From positions 13,353,501 through 13,417,500 of the forward strand of contig JAPVLO010000001.1 in assembly GCA_027257055.1 (NCBI GenBank): a stretch of 64,000 nucleotides of DNA. Reading direction: 5' to 3'. Under the pieces are notes generated by a model. It was not told the origin of the DNA. It worked only from the letters and a program-made list of their open reading frames with translations, and did no database searches. This document shows, in pieces, positions 11,511-23,857 of the stretch (position 1 is its first letter; every line of letters starts with the position of its first letter). Source of the DNA: Cephalopachus bancanus (taxonomy: Eukaryota > Chordata > Mammalia > Primates > Tarsiidae). The translations under genes and the position numbers were made by a program.

Positions 11511-11935
11511 TAGAAGAACTCATTACACATTTGTCCCGATCACAATTATTAACTCGAATAAGTAAAAGCAAAGGGACGTACACGTTAAAAAAAAAAGTAA
11601 GCTAAAAAATAGTATAGCAAGGTGATAAATGCACACACACAAACATACGCACATATTCACTTAAAAAAGAAGTATATCAGAACTGCAATTTAAAAATACT
11701 CGGCTGTTAGGTAAAAACAAACTGGAACACGACCAGAGGAGAACAATCATATCCTACAAGAAACAGCTGAAAATGAGCTTGCTTGATGTGGAGAAAAGCA
11801 GACATGGAGAAATTTTCAAGGTGTCATCCTGGCTTTGTAGGGTTGCAGTGGCCACATCTAGAATTAATGGGTGGAAGTTTTAGGGGGTGAATTTCAGATC
11901 CGTAGGTAAAGTCAGCATCTTTAAATGCTTCTCTG

Positions 11936-12234
11936 AGCCAGGTGCAGTGGCTCACCTCTGTCATCCCAGCACTTTGGGAGGCGGAGGCAAGAGGATTTTC
12001 TGAGTCCAAGGGTTCAAGACCAGTCTGGGCAACTTGACAAGACCTCATCTCTACAGTAAATAAAAAAATTGGCCAGGTGTGGTGGGGCGCACTACTAACT
12101 CCAGCTACATGGAAGGCTGAGGTGGAAGGATCACTTGATCCCAGCAGATCAAGGCTGCAGTAGCCCTGATGTCCCATGTCACTCCAGCCCATAAGAACTC
12201 TGACTCAAAAACAAATAAATAAATAAACAAATAA
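11936..12234 (+). mobile_element. Alu dimer, older copy
   Basis: ccaggtgcagtggctcacc begins the left arm. The right arm is eroded around gtagccctgatgtcccatgtc. The tail is a compound A-rich (AAAT)n run. Loss of CpGs suggests an older, Alu-J-like copy. Confidence 0.92.
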
Positions 12235-13432
12235 ATCAATGATTGTCTGAAATTTCTGGGAGAAGAATGTTCATCAAACGTGCTCTTGCTACCCTGGGTC
12301 CCCATACTTGATGAGTTACTCACATTATCTCACTTAATTCTCCGTGGGGCAGGGAGAGAATTTGAGCATAAAATGGCAACAAAACACAGGAGCTATCATG
12401 TATTTTCAAAACCTTGGGCTTCGGCCTCTTTGCTCCAGTGTAGGCAAGGCAGAAGGGATCCGAGAGCGGTAAATTTTTGTGAGTCAAGAGACTGAGCCCT
12501 CATTGGAGGCCAGTGCAGGAGACTGGCCTCACAGGGACCATGCCTGGGTTGACCCACTGGCGGGCTCATTCTTATACTAGGGTCATGATGTATGGCGGAG
12601 AATGAGACCTGTGAGAAGCCCCATGTACAGGCCTGCATTCTTGAGAGGAAGAAAACAGAAAGAGAATAGAGATTCTGGAATTTTTTTAAGGACTACTCTG
12701 AAACGCAAAAGAAAGACTGTCTTTGGAGGACATGTAGATTGATATTTTATGTCTTCCTATTTCCTTATTCCCTTTCCTTTCCAGTTCTTCAGCCCATTTA
12801 TCTTACTCTTATGCCCAAACGTTCTGGAGTTAGTGCATTTTGTTTGTGTTGTTGCTTGTGTCTTTTGTGCTTAGAAACTTAAGGCACGGGTCATGGGATT
12901 GAGGATAAAGATGTATTTAAAAAAAAAAAAGAAAAACGCAGCCAGAGTAGTTCCTTCTCTCTTCTTCCCAATGACAAGGCTAAAAAAACGATTTCTTAAG
13001 CATTTCCTTTGACCCAGGACAGCTGGAAAACTCTGTCATTACCTGTCATTTCTTTTTCATTTCCATGATAATGTCTGTAGCTTCTGTCACTGAAGCTTGC
13101 CCACCTCCTGTTGGTCTGTGGACTTCTTTCTTGCAATCATTACCTTGCAGGCACTATGGGTTTCATTTTCTATCCACTTGTGTACCAAGAAAGGTGCCCA
13201 TAACTCCGTCTGTACCACAGTAAACCCTTAAGCTGAGGAAGAAAATTTTCTTATGACTTGTAAAATGACCCTCCACATAATTCCTAATGTTTAACTTCAG
13301 AAGTGTTTCAAGTTACAGCAACATTCCTGGGAAATGTCTGTATAATCTTCCCACAAGACGAGACGTAGGATGGTCACATGCATTTGGCTATATACATTTC
13401 TGCACATCTGTGGAGGGAAAAAAAGCTCATTT

Positions 13433-13435
<3 letters not shown>
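12235..13435. other. Single-copy DNA without recognised gene
   Basis: No gene is seen. A short piece near 12312-12365 (cattatctcacttaattctc) could be an eroded MIR, but support is thin. Confidence 0.45.
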
Positions 13436-13436
<1 letters not shown>

Positions 13437-13481
<45 letters not shown>

Positions 13482-13482
13482 T
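13437..13482. repeat. (AT)n-(AC)n microsatellite
   Basis: About 17 AT dinucleotides run directly into five to six AC units. Short frames crossing it translate to Tyr-Ile repeats and are not genes. Confidence 0.95.
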
Positions 13483-14575
13483 AGTCATACTTTTATTTTT
13501 AGGCTACTCAAAGATGTAACAAAGTGTTTTGTTTTTATTTTTCAAAAAGGGCTGAACAGGCTTTCTATCTAATGACTGTCATGGCTAGTTGCACAATCAT
13601 ATGCACAAGAAGAGAAAATACAGGAGGAAAAATGATGTCTCATGACAGTGGCTCTGGGAACATGTGTATAAAATAATCTACTGAGTGGAGAATGGAGTGG
13701 AAGAAACGCTTTAGCATACTGAGGGTACATTTCAATGTTGGGGCATGTATATTGCCAACCTTGGGTGAAGACATGGCACCTTCTACTCTGGCTTCACTAA
13801 AAGTGTTAAATAAAAACCCCTCAAAAATAAAAAGTCAGCTGTCTTATGACTGGCATCTAATTTTGAAAAATGTGGTTTTTCTCCTGTGTTTCCTGTGCTC
13901 TTTTACAAAACTGTTTATCAAATGTATGGAACACTTTTGTTTATGATAGCTTATGATTAATCATTCACCAAGGGCACGAGTCCTTTGTACCTATTATTGT
14001 CAAGCATTTGTTTGGACTGCGTTTGACCCTTTGTACCCGAGTGGTCTGTGCTGGAACCTTTTGAAAACAATCTACCAGGCTGAATGTGGTCATGGCACTT
14101 ACTGAAATCTCATGTCTCTGCCGCTTGGGCAGCCTGCTACTGAGAGAGACCCGAATTACCATTTCAGTCACAATATCAAATCCATTGTTACCCCAGGGTA
14201 AATAGATTTATCCCAGGTTACTTGTCCACGTTCTAAAGTGAAATTTTTAAAAATGCGTTGAGAAAGTCATGGCTGTTTTGTGACCAAAGAGAGTTACATG
14301 AAAAGTCTGCCTCTTTGCAAAAAGTAGAAAAAAGAAAAGAAAACAAGAGCAAGCTAGCATCAGATCTGTATTCCTCTCTGCTTTGTGTGTGACAACCCAA
14401 GTTCTTCCTAAGAATGCCTTAAGGGAGTACATCCATATATCTGATTATTTAGTGACCAAAGGATCTCGGCTTCCAAAACAACAGCACAGATCAAAAAGAA
14501 CAGTATGACTTACTGCACCTTGCTTAATCATTCACCATTTGGGCACCTTTTAGATGAATAACTGCCTCAGTTTTA
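13483..14575. other. Single-copy DNA without recognised gene
   Basis: Frames of 60-84 codons occur on both strands without recognisable domains. No repeat family is identified. Confidence 0.45.
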
Positions 14576-14577
14576 AT

Positions 14578-14990
14578 CTCTTCTCATTCACTCATTCAGT
14601 CAACAAACATTCACTGCAAGGTTGCTATGCAGGAAGTATCTTGCAAAAAATCAATCAGGGCAGTCATAATCTAGCACTGGGCATAAACATGTCCACAGTT
14701 AACTTCAAAACAAAGTTGTAAATGGGCATGCCACATGTCTGACACTAACACAAATGCTAAGAGTTCAGAGTAGGGATAGATAATCATCGGGTTCAGAAGG
14801 CATTTTAGAGAATAAGTAAACTTAAGGTTAAGAAATGGTTAGTAAGGTCTTGATAGTGACAAAAAATAGCAAGAAGAGGAGACAGAGGTAGTAAGGTCAG
14901 ATGGTCAAGAATTAATTCAGAGAGTCTGGCTGGACAAGAGAGGTCATGAACAGGATTAGTCAAAGACAGGATTGAGAACGGAGTTGATGG
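14578..14990 (-). mobile_element. L2 LINE 3' region, minus strand
   Basis: tcattcactcattcagtcaa, then caacaaacattcactgc, gcactgggcataaaca and later tggttagtaaggtct follow the reverse-complemented L2 3' end (cattcattcaacaaatattt, aggcactggggatac). The 3' half is more diverged and its limit is approximate. Confidence 0.65.
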
Positions 14991-15661
14991 AGTCACACAT
15001 TTTATTATGAGGTATGATGCATTGTCAACAGACGCAGAGAACGTGCCGCATTACCAGACAAAGCTAGAATACCTGCTCAAATTCTAGAAGAGCTAATAGA
15101 CTTATAATGTTGTTCTACATGCAAAGCAATGTAATAATGGCCAATATTATCATATTTTTATGCCTGAACTTAAGACTTACCCTATGAGGAATCTAATGTT
15201 CTCACTATTTTTTTGATCTCAGAATGTGCAAATCCTTGTTAATAAATCCATAAGGAATTCTCAAAACCCTTAAAATCAATTGGTTGGACTTGCTATTTCT
15301 GCTTTGCAGGTTCTGGGCACTGACCTCATCAAGATATGTGGATGGAGACAATGGTAAGCTTGAATAGAGTCATTGGTTGTTGGTTACTAATTCAGAGAAA
15401 GTCCAACTTGCATGTTCCTAAAATCAATAAATTATCAGGTTCAAATAACTATAAGCCATGTTAATACAATATATGAAGGGAAGTCTGGTGATTTTTGCAT
15501 TTTTACTAAAAAATATATTCAAAAATGGACAGTGACTAAAAAGTTGAAGGAATCTTAGTCAGTAAGGGGTATGATAATATTCAGAAACAATGTTCCACTC
15601 TGTTCTCTTTACCCTCTACAAACAAGATATATTTCTAAAGTGTTATTTTATTGGAGAAAAT

Positions 15662-15663
<2 letters not shown>

Positions 15664-15708
<45 letters not shown>
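15664..15708. repeat. (AC)n microsatellite
   Basis: An uninterrupted run of about 22 CA units, followed by a short AT-rich tract. It is likely length-polymorphic. Confidence 0.95.
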
Positions 15709-15709
<1 letters not shown>

Positions 15710-15719
15710 TCATATATAT

Positions 15720-16344
15720 ATAATTATGGAATATTAGTTTAATTAAGCTTGTGTGAGAAAACCAATAGTGAAAGACTGATGAAAAGCTCTGTGCTCTCTC
15801 AACATTTTTTATATAAAAATATTTTATAATCACTTGATTTAACTAAGAACTAGGTTTCACTCCAAAATAATTACTTTTCGGAATGCTTGTCCTCATTTTT
15901 TATTTGAAAGACTATAACATGTTGTCACGTCTTACTGCTAAAGTTCTTAACATCGCTGATTGTGGACTTGGGAGACAAAAGCACCCTTTGGGACCCATTC
16001 TGTACATAAACCAAACCACAAGTATTTTTAAAGCTTTCATTTGTTAAAAAGGCTTCAACATCTTAATGCTTATAGTGGAAATGGAGGAAGAAGCTACCTT
16101 TAGACCTCAGAAGGGGATCAGCGCTAGTATTCACTTTTATATACTCCACTTTCGCCTATTCACATAGCTATTACTTCAGACATTCGTTTATGAAACACTT
16201 AGCAAGCATCTTCTGCATTCGAGAATGGTCTCTCCTTGGAAGCTGTATTAGTTCAAAGTAAAAGGATGTTTATTTTATTGTCAGTTGAAGGTGCCCCTCA
16301 AAAAGTCACAGTTATAAAATGATTACCCATTTAACCCTTCCTTA
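15720..16344. other. Single-copy DNA without recognised gene
   Basis: AT-rich sequence in which no gene or repeat is recognised. Confidence 0.45.
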
Positions 16345-16440
16345 ACTAGTGCATGCACTGTGCCCTGGGAAACACAAAGACAAATAAGAAATGTTCCCTC
16401 AGAGAACTTGCTTGTCTAGTCTAACATCTAAACCAAGAGT
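16345..16440 (-). mobile_element. L2 LINE fragment, minus strand
   Basis: gcatgcactgtgccctggga, then acacaaagacaaataagaaa and ttccctcagagaacttgctt, ctagtc match the reverse-complemented L2 3' UTR (caggcactgtgctaggc, tccctgccctcatggagct). Confidence 0.65.
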
Positions 16441-16767
16441 CTCATATGATGTGACTCTATAAGCTTCTGTATTTATCATCACCCGGAATGTGTTTAAATA
16501 AGACCATCTGTGAAAGTATTGCAAAAACATATCTATTATCATTCTGATTCATTTTATAAATGATTCTCTTCAGATGTTTGAAAACATGAAATGTCAACAC
16601 ATGTGAGAAAATAACTTCTTACTGCTTTGTTGTCTTTGTTTATCTTAAAATTTTGTTTTATTTCATCTAAAGGCTCAATACATCTCCAAACAACTCGTTT
16701 AATCTTGATCATTTACAGAAATTGATCAGGACAAAAGCTTCAACTACTTAAAAGAGCTCAAAAAGAT

Positions 16768-17470
16768 CTTTATAGCAGTTTTATTGAAATGTAATTCACA
16801 AATCATTAAAATTCATCCTTTTCAAGAATACAATTCAGTGATTTTTTAGCTTATTTAAAGAATTATAAAACCATTACCACTATCTGTCATCACCCCAAAA
16901 TAAAACATGTTAATAATTTCCCCATTTTTCTCCAGTGCCTCCCCCAAGACTTGGCGACCATGAATCTGCTTTCTGTGTCTATAGATTTGCTTGTCAGCCT
17001 CAACATTTCCTATAAAAGGAATCTTACAATCTGTGACCTATTATTACTGCTTCTTTCACTTAGCATAGTGTTTTTAAGGTTCATCCATGTGGTAACATGG
17101 ATCAGAGCTTCATTATTTTTATAAAATATCAACTAATATTCCACTGCCCAGAAAAAAACACATTTGTTTATTATCTATCCCCCTGTTGATGAACATTTGG
17201 ATTTTTTTCCAATTTAGCTACTCATGAATGCAACTGATAAGAACATTTGTGTACAAGTTGTTGTGTAGACATACATTTTCAATTCTCTTGGGTCTACATC
17301 TAGGAGTAGAATTACTTGGTCGTGTGTTAGCTCTATGTTTGACTTATTAGGGAACTGCTAAACTGTTTTCCAAGGTAGTTGCATAATTTTACATTTCCAC
17401 CAGCATAGTATAAGGGTTTCGATTTCTTCACATCCTCACCAACACTAGTTTCAGAAGGACTTTTGTACTT
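16768..17470 (+). mobile_element. Old LINE-1 (L1M-type) 3' region
   Basis: agcagttttattgaaatgta opens a long match to the L1M 3' end. It continues through accattaccactatctg, ctttcacttagcatagtgtt, aggttcatccatgtggtaac, aatattccactgccc, ctgttgatgaacatttgg and tcttcacatcctcaccaac. It is non-coding. The poly(A) end is not preserved. Confidence 0.88.
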
Positions 17471-17511
17471 ACATGTGAATAATGTGTCTTAGTTTCTAAA
17501 AATTCATTTCA

Positions 17512-17808
<297 letters not shown>

Positions 17809-18074
17809 AGATGCAGAAGAATATGATGAAAGCACATTATTCCAAGCTTAGTTATGGGGAGAGGTAAAAGGTGTATCTTTCTTCATCCTGACAGCTTCTC
17901 AGATCTCTGCACGCCCCTGCACACCAAGCTTCTTGGACAGGAATCTCATCAGTCATCAAACCCTCTCATTGTGACACACTCATTCTTAACTTTCCTCATT
18001 ACAGGAAGGAGTCAGATCTTAGCAGCCTTCAATGGACTTCTCTCATGCAGACAAAGAATGCAGTGTTCATGGGA

Positions 18075-18404
18075 GTAGGTCTACCATCCCATCTAGCTAT
18101 CCCACTCCTGGGTTTCTACCCAAAGGAACAGAGGCTGCTACACAAAAAAAGACACCTGCAGGCACACGTTTATCACAGCACAATTCGCAATTGCAAAGAT
18201 ATGGACTCAGTCTAAATGCCCACCAACGCATCAGTGGAGAATGAAAATGTGATAAAAATGCATATTTATATACATGTGTGCAATGGAATATTATTTGATA
18301 TTTTATAAGGAGAATGAAGCTCTGATCCATGCCACAGCATGGATGAACCTCAAAAACAGAATGCTAAGTAAAAGAAGCGGTAATACATGGTCACAGATTG
18401 TACT
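18075..18404 (+). mobile_element. LINE-1 fragment, upstream copy of a doubled 3' segment
   Basis: tagctatcccactcctgggt, then atgcccaccaacgcatcag, gtgtgcaatggaatattat and gcatggatgaacctcaaaaa, aagaagc are the end of L1 ORF2 and the start of the 3' UTR in an older L1M form. It is directly followed by a second L1 segment covering the same part of the element. Confidence 0.85.
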
Positions 18405-18735
18405 ATTCAGCCATAAAATAGAATGAAACTATGTCTTTCTGCAACAAATCGGATGGAATTAGAGAACATCATCTTAAGTGAACTAGTGCAGGAATGGAAA
18501 ACCAAGCACCGATAAGTGGAAGCTCAACTAAGGCTCTTCCAAGACATGTAGAATAGTATAATGGACATTGGAGATCCAGAAGGGAAGGGTGGAAAGGGGT
18601 GGAAGAATGAAACGTCACCTATGGGATGCAATGTGCACTGGAGGGGGTGGTGGGTACCCTTCGAGTCCAGACTTCACCACTCTACCATGTATGCGTATAA
18701 CCAAAAACTATCTGTACCCTCTAAAGCTATTTAGA
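18405..18735 (+). mobile_element. LINE-1 3' end, second copy abutting the first
   Basis: It restarts at tattcagccataaaatag, then ggatggaattagagaacatc, cttaagtgaactagtgcagg, and the 3' UTR (ggaatgaaacgtcacctat, cttcaccactctacc) to tatctgtaccctctaaagc. Its type differs from the preceding segment, so a short 5'-truncated L1 probably landed in or next to an older L1. The tail has become a tetranucleotide repeat. Confidence 0.82.
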
Positions 18736-18775
18736 TAGCTAGGTAGGTAGGTGGGTAGGTAGGTAGGTAGGTAGG

Positions 18776-18806
<31 letters not shown>
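18736..18806. repeat. (GGTA)n-(GATA)n microsatellite
   Basis: About nine GGTA-type units change into about six GATA units. It sits where the L1 tail is expected, so it probably grew from that tail. Confidence 0.95.
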
Positions 18807-18809
18807 AGC

Positions 18810-19424
18810 TGGAGGTAACAACAGCAAGAAAGAATATTGAGTTCAAGCTATGAGCAATCAAGTGATATATATTCTTTAGGACTGTGGACTGAAGAACTCT
18901 GACTTGCCTACCATCTCACAGAGGTCATTTGGGAGTTCTAACTGGAATTTTGGCTTTTCTTTTGATTACTATGTATCTTTTGTGAAGCCTTTGCCCAGAC
19001 TCTCTGTTGCATTTCATATCATGTTAATGGCCAAATATACCACTTAGGCATGCCCTTGGGCAAAATTCAGATGCATAGCATACTTGAAGAGGATGGACGC
19101 AAGCAACCAACTCAAAGATTCCTCAGGAATTTGAAGACCAGGTTCAATGTATGCACATCTTTAAAGTTAGGATGATTGCTGATGATTCACAAAGATTTGA
19201 AATTCTCTCACATTCTATGATAAGGAAATTTAAAGTTTGCTCTAGGGAAAGAAGTCAACCTTACCCATTATAGAACTGGCGTAAGTGAACAGCTCTAGAA
19301 GGTGCGTGATTTCAGACAGGAGGTGGGTGTGACTGCAGGCTTGGTCCTAGGGGATGAGGTGAAGAGTTTTAGATAAATTATATTGGGATGTATCCATCAC
19401 ACACTGTTATTTGAGACCCTTATG

Positions 19425-19425
<1 letters not shown>
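18810..19425. other. Single-copy DNA without recognised gene
   Basis: No gene or repeat recognised. Confidence 0.45.

Positions 19426-19482
<57 letters not shown>
19426..19482. repeat. (AC)n microsatellite
   Basis: About 28 uninterrupted AC units, the longest dinucleotide array in the window. Confidence 0.96.
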
Positions 19483-19486
<4 letters not shown>

Positions 19487-20039
19487 ATACACGTATCTGC
19501 TAAAACACCAGATTATACAATCACTGAGTGTATTCATTTTGCTTTGATTTTGGTTTTGACACTCATTACTCTGGATATTGAGTCAACATCATGGACTGCT
19601 GCTGATGGATTTTCTTGGTGAGTAGAATAGGTTTCAAACGAAAGTTTCAGTCTGCCTCCAGAGACTCTGGTGTCTCCTACTTTTGACATGAGGGGGTTGT
19701 TACCCTCCTCTGCCTCCTAGTGCTGGCCAAGATCTTTACAGTAGGTGCGATTAACTCAGCAGTGCCCTTTCTTATGCGCTAAGGGCACTGTAGGCCACGA
19801 CTTTGGTTGGTTGTGAGATCACAACAATAGTCACCACATTGCCTCAACTACACTGTCTGAAATTGGAGAATCGTAAGACATGGCTTCAACTTGTCCAGAC
19901 CACCTTCTAGAAAAAAAGCAAACCAAGAACATCCTTGGGTCAGCTGCTCTCAGAATTGCACGCCCCACTCCACCTCAGAGGTTTCCAGTAACATACCTTC
20001 ACCACATCTGCAGTCACCTGTCCACATGCCCATCTCGCT

Positions 20040-20150
20040 CTCTCTAGAAGGGAGGCCAGAGAGCAAGAACCAGGTCTTGATCATCTTTGTATCTCCAGGG
20101 CCTCTGTACAGTAAGTATTTGATACATAGCTGTTGGTGACCATTATCTCC
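20040..20150 (+). mobile_element. L2 LINE 3' end
   Basis: gagcaagaaccaggtcttga, then ctttgtatctccagggcctc and agtaagtatttgatac match the L2 3' UTR (gcagggaccgtgtctg, tgtatccccagcgcc, agtaggcgctcaata). Confidence 0.7.
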
Positions 20151-20219
20151 TAAGTCCCTTGCGAAAGAAGAATTCTGTTTACACTTTCACTGCAACGCAA
20201 CATTAACTTTGTCAGTTAT

Positions 20220-20263
20220 GCAGATGAGGATAACATGCCCCTCAGAAGGTTGTTTAGAGAAAT

Positions 20264-20315
<52 letters not shown>

Positions 20316-20350
20316 GCTGCCTGGCACTTAATGAATACTAATTATTGTTT
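20220..20350 (-). mobile_element. MIR fragment carrying a (TG)n array
   Basis: gatgaggataacatgcccct, then tgtttagagaaataaaac before, and ctgcctggcacttaatgaat after, a TG array at 20271-20312 look like a reverse-complemented MIR split by microsatellite growth. Confidence 0.55.
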
Positions 20351-20679
20351 TTAGTTTAAGGAAATAATTTGTGTAGATTCATGATGATTCCACCAAATTT
20401 AGTCAGATAGAGTTACCTAATATTATATGGAAAAAGTGTTAAAAATTACCCTGTACATAAACTCAACTGACTTTCATTTAAGCTGAAACAGTTAGCTTAT
20501 AAAATGAATTATTAATTTAGTTAGCAAAGTTCAAACAAACTCCTAATCTTGAAGACTCTAATCATTTTTTTGTTCTTCCCAGCTTCAGACATTAGCAAAC
20601 TTGAAAAAAGAGAGTTTGCTCCAGCTTCTGCCTATGACCTGTTTATATGTAATTATATTATATATTATCCAAGTATTTG

Positions 20680-20795
20680 TCTTGGACTGTCTAAATTATA
20701 GGCTTCTTGACTGTTTGCCTTGTTTAATACTAAGATGTGTACCCTAGCAGTTCTCAATAAATATTAATTGAATGAATAATTGAATAAAAAAACCT
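20680..20795 (+). mobile_element. L2 LINE 3' end with terminal TGAA repeats
   Basis: ggactgtctaaattataggc, then gtttgccttgtttaatac, ctcaataaatattaattgaa and tgaataattgaat follow the L2 3' terminus including the characteristic TGAA end. Confidence 0.78.
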
Positions 20796-21139
20796 AAATG
20801 CCTTTTTATTTACATCCAAGCCTTTGCTAAAGTTTAACTTTCTTGGTCATGTTATCACTGGTAAAAATAAAATCATCAGAGGTGAAAAGCCTTATTTCAA
20901 ATTCTACTTTAAATTTACTTTTACATATATGTGAGTTTTATATTTAAATTTCAACTAAACATAGAAAACTATCTGAGCAAATCCCTAATTTTGCCTTTTC
21001 AAGAATCTCTAATTACACCTGTTCATTGAACCCACTTTTATTTGAATTATGTATTATTCTGTCGATCGAGTTCAAGTGACTTGTGAATATGTTTGTTCTA
21101 GAAGACAAAGTTTCTTTCTGGGTATATTCAGCTTAGTGT

Positions 21140-21430
21140 AGATTAATATATAAATATAAATATGCATAATATATAATATATACATGTATACTGTATACAT
21201 TTATATTTATATAACTAAATATAATATATAAATATAAATAAGCATATGAAATAAATTTATATTTTAATATTTATATACAAATATAGAATTATTTATATAT
21301 TTATAGAATTATTTGTTTATATATAAATATAGAATTGATTATTTATATATAAAATAGGATTATTTATTTATATTTATTTAGATAAATTTATTTATAGATA
21401 AACAAATTTATATAATTATATAAATATATC
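21140..21430. repeat. AT-rich low-complexity tract
   Basis: Almost pure A/T with repeated tatataaatata and atttatttata motifs. It has many short palindromes and could form hairpins. No gene seen. Confidence 0.92.
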
Positions 21431-22189
21431 CAGTTTAAAAGTAGTCAGTGAAAACACAGATGCCTCCTTATTTTTTCTTTCCAAACTGCCAACGGTAGCA
21501 TTAAACTCTGTAGCATCAGTCACAGTTTGGGGCTACAAAGAAGGAACCTTCGAGAAAGTGACTGGGAAGACTGGTCAGGCAAAGCCACACAATGGCATCA
21601 ACCACTCAGAGTCAAATATGTTGTAAAACCTGCAGTGACCAAACCCTGCCCGGGGAAAATTTTCTTCTCGGTAGAAACTGTTTTTCCATCTGACTCGTTA
21701 TAATGATTTTGTGAGCACAAAAATCAAGTCCTCCACTGATATAAAGATGAATCTACACGTGGAAGAGTCTTCTTGAAAAAAGTATTAAACACTTCCAGAG
21801 TTGATACATGAATATGCTTCTCCAGCCGATTTTCTACATGATAAGACTAATAAAATTTACCACAATAATAAACATGGATTAGGTGGGAAACATCTCGAGG
21901 TAAATCTTTTGCTTATATGATTTTCAAATTGAGTAAAATCTTTTGTTTATATTATTTTCAAATTGAGGTGAAGGCGGCTTGTCACTGAATTCCACAATGA
22001 AGAGGGAAAAGAATTTTTTGGAGACAGGAAGAGAAGTGATTTTTTATTTGCATAATTTGAAAACAACCTGAAAATGGAAATGTTTTTCAAGCTTTTAGCA
22101 GGTCCAAGCCCAAAATAAACGATTCCAACTAAATAGTACAGAGTTGTGGATAAATGACATGTTCCACGGATGAAGCTTTCCACAAAAAA

Positions 22190-23850
22190 GCCTCATGTAT
22201 CATTTTGCAGCAGGTTCTCAGCGGCCCGACAGCCCTTCCCCGATCTCCATCCCTGCACACTATTTATGTATTTCCATTTGCATGAACCTACTCGAAGGCT
22301 TTGCCCGGTTGATTTTTCAAGTTAATGATAGGGCACTTGGGGAAAGATTAATGTCAGGAATGCAGAGGTTCAGCAAATTGTTGAAGAGTTTCACCATACA
22401 ATTAATCTCTCCTTCCTGCATTACAGAAGTGCAAGCGATGAATGCAAGAAAGCTGAAAGGAGGCAGACGCCACAGGTCCATGAGAGCCGGGGACGTCAGC
22501 CATAAAAATGATGGGAAGATGCCTTTCTGCTCTGGGAAGGATTTATAAATCATCCCCTGCTCCTTGTGCCATCTTTTCTTGCCAAGTGACTGTGATGCCT
22601 CCATACTGTGTCCCACTCGGCTGTCATTGTCCGGGTGAGAGTCCTTTAAGCAAGGATGGGGGAGAAAGCTGAGGTGTCATCTCAATTAAAGAGAGCTCCT
22701 GACTCCATGGACAGCCCTGGTATCATCTCTTTACTCCAAGGTTTATCTTCTATTTATTCAATGTGTTATGTGAATCAAATACCCCTTACCTCTGAGGCAA
22801 TATTTTGTCATAGAGAAGAGTGATATTCAAAATAGTCAACTGGTGCTATTTTGGATTTGTGAAAAAGGGTATTGGCTGAATCCTTCTTATCCCCTGAGTT
22901 ACTGGGTCTTGAGGTCCTGGGGAAGCTGGGAAGAAAGAGGGATACTGAGGCAACGGAAGCGAGGGATGCTCCAGATACTAGGGGCAGCGCTGTATATATA
23001 CATAAAGTGTTTCAATATTGTATCAGCCTTGAAGCTAGCAGTCTGCTACTGGTTCTCTCAGCCTCTCTTTTCCAGCCTCTTAACGGAGCATACCCAGGGC
23101 GAGGTTTCTACGCATCTCAGTACAATGTTAACCCAGGTACGATGCCTCTCTCGGAATAGGTGACAGATTTGTCTTTGCATCCTCTCTCCCCTCCAGCCCA
23201 GATGATGTGGAACTGCTTGCTACAGGGTCTCCTGGACAAAGAGGACAGCATCTTATCAATTCACGGAACTTTTCTATTCCAGCTGTGCCGAGTGTGCTCC
23301 TCCCTCAGACGTGACATGAGCTGGGGGTGTTGGGGGGGGGCGGCGTGGAGATGTGCTTTGGGTTGACCGGAGATTTTGCTTTTTGAAAGGAGAACCGTAT
23401 TTCCCATCTCACTCCAAATGCATAGTAATTATGGAAGGAAAGTTTATCAGGTAGAGGCTAGGCTGCTCTTCTCTCTATATGGGCAGCAGCTCAGTGGGGC
23501 TGAGTCCCTGGGGAAGACACAGCACAGACCTCCCAAGAGGGACAGATGGCAGCAGACAGGCAGGAAGAGCAGGGGACCTGGACCCCCAGAAGCGGGTAGG
23601 GGGCTGCCTAGGCCAGGGAGAAGGAATTTTTGATAGCTGGAGCTCCCTCTGAAATATGGGCCCTCTTGCTATTTATGGCATGTAGACCCATTGCCTGGAC
23701 AGGCAACCATCAAGCACACTTCTTGGACTGTCTCTGTCACTAGGGGTGGACCAGGCGTCCGTGCCACCTTCAAAGAGTTGGAGCAGCTATCAGAACTGAG
23801 TTCTTTAATTCCCTTTGTCATTCCATCTGAGATTTGGGCGAGATGAATAT
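22190..23850. other. Repeat-poor block, candidate noncoding conserved sequence
   Basis: About 1.6 kb without a recognisable transposon, unusual for this window. The part at about 22190-22620 includes homeodomain-like motifs (ttaatgatag, gattaatgtc, caattaatc) and the palindrome gatttataaatc at about 22539-22550. Frames of about 85-117 codons occur on both strands with no domain I recognise. No splice-supported gene can be claimed. Confidence 0.4.
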
Positions 23851-23857
23851 TTCACCG

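Noticed and set aside
19426..19482. Regular short repeats considered as a CRISPR-like array
   Set aside because: This and the other arrays are simple di- or tetranucleotide microsatellites without unique spacers, in a primate genome.
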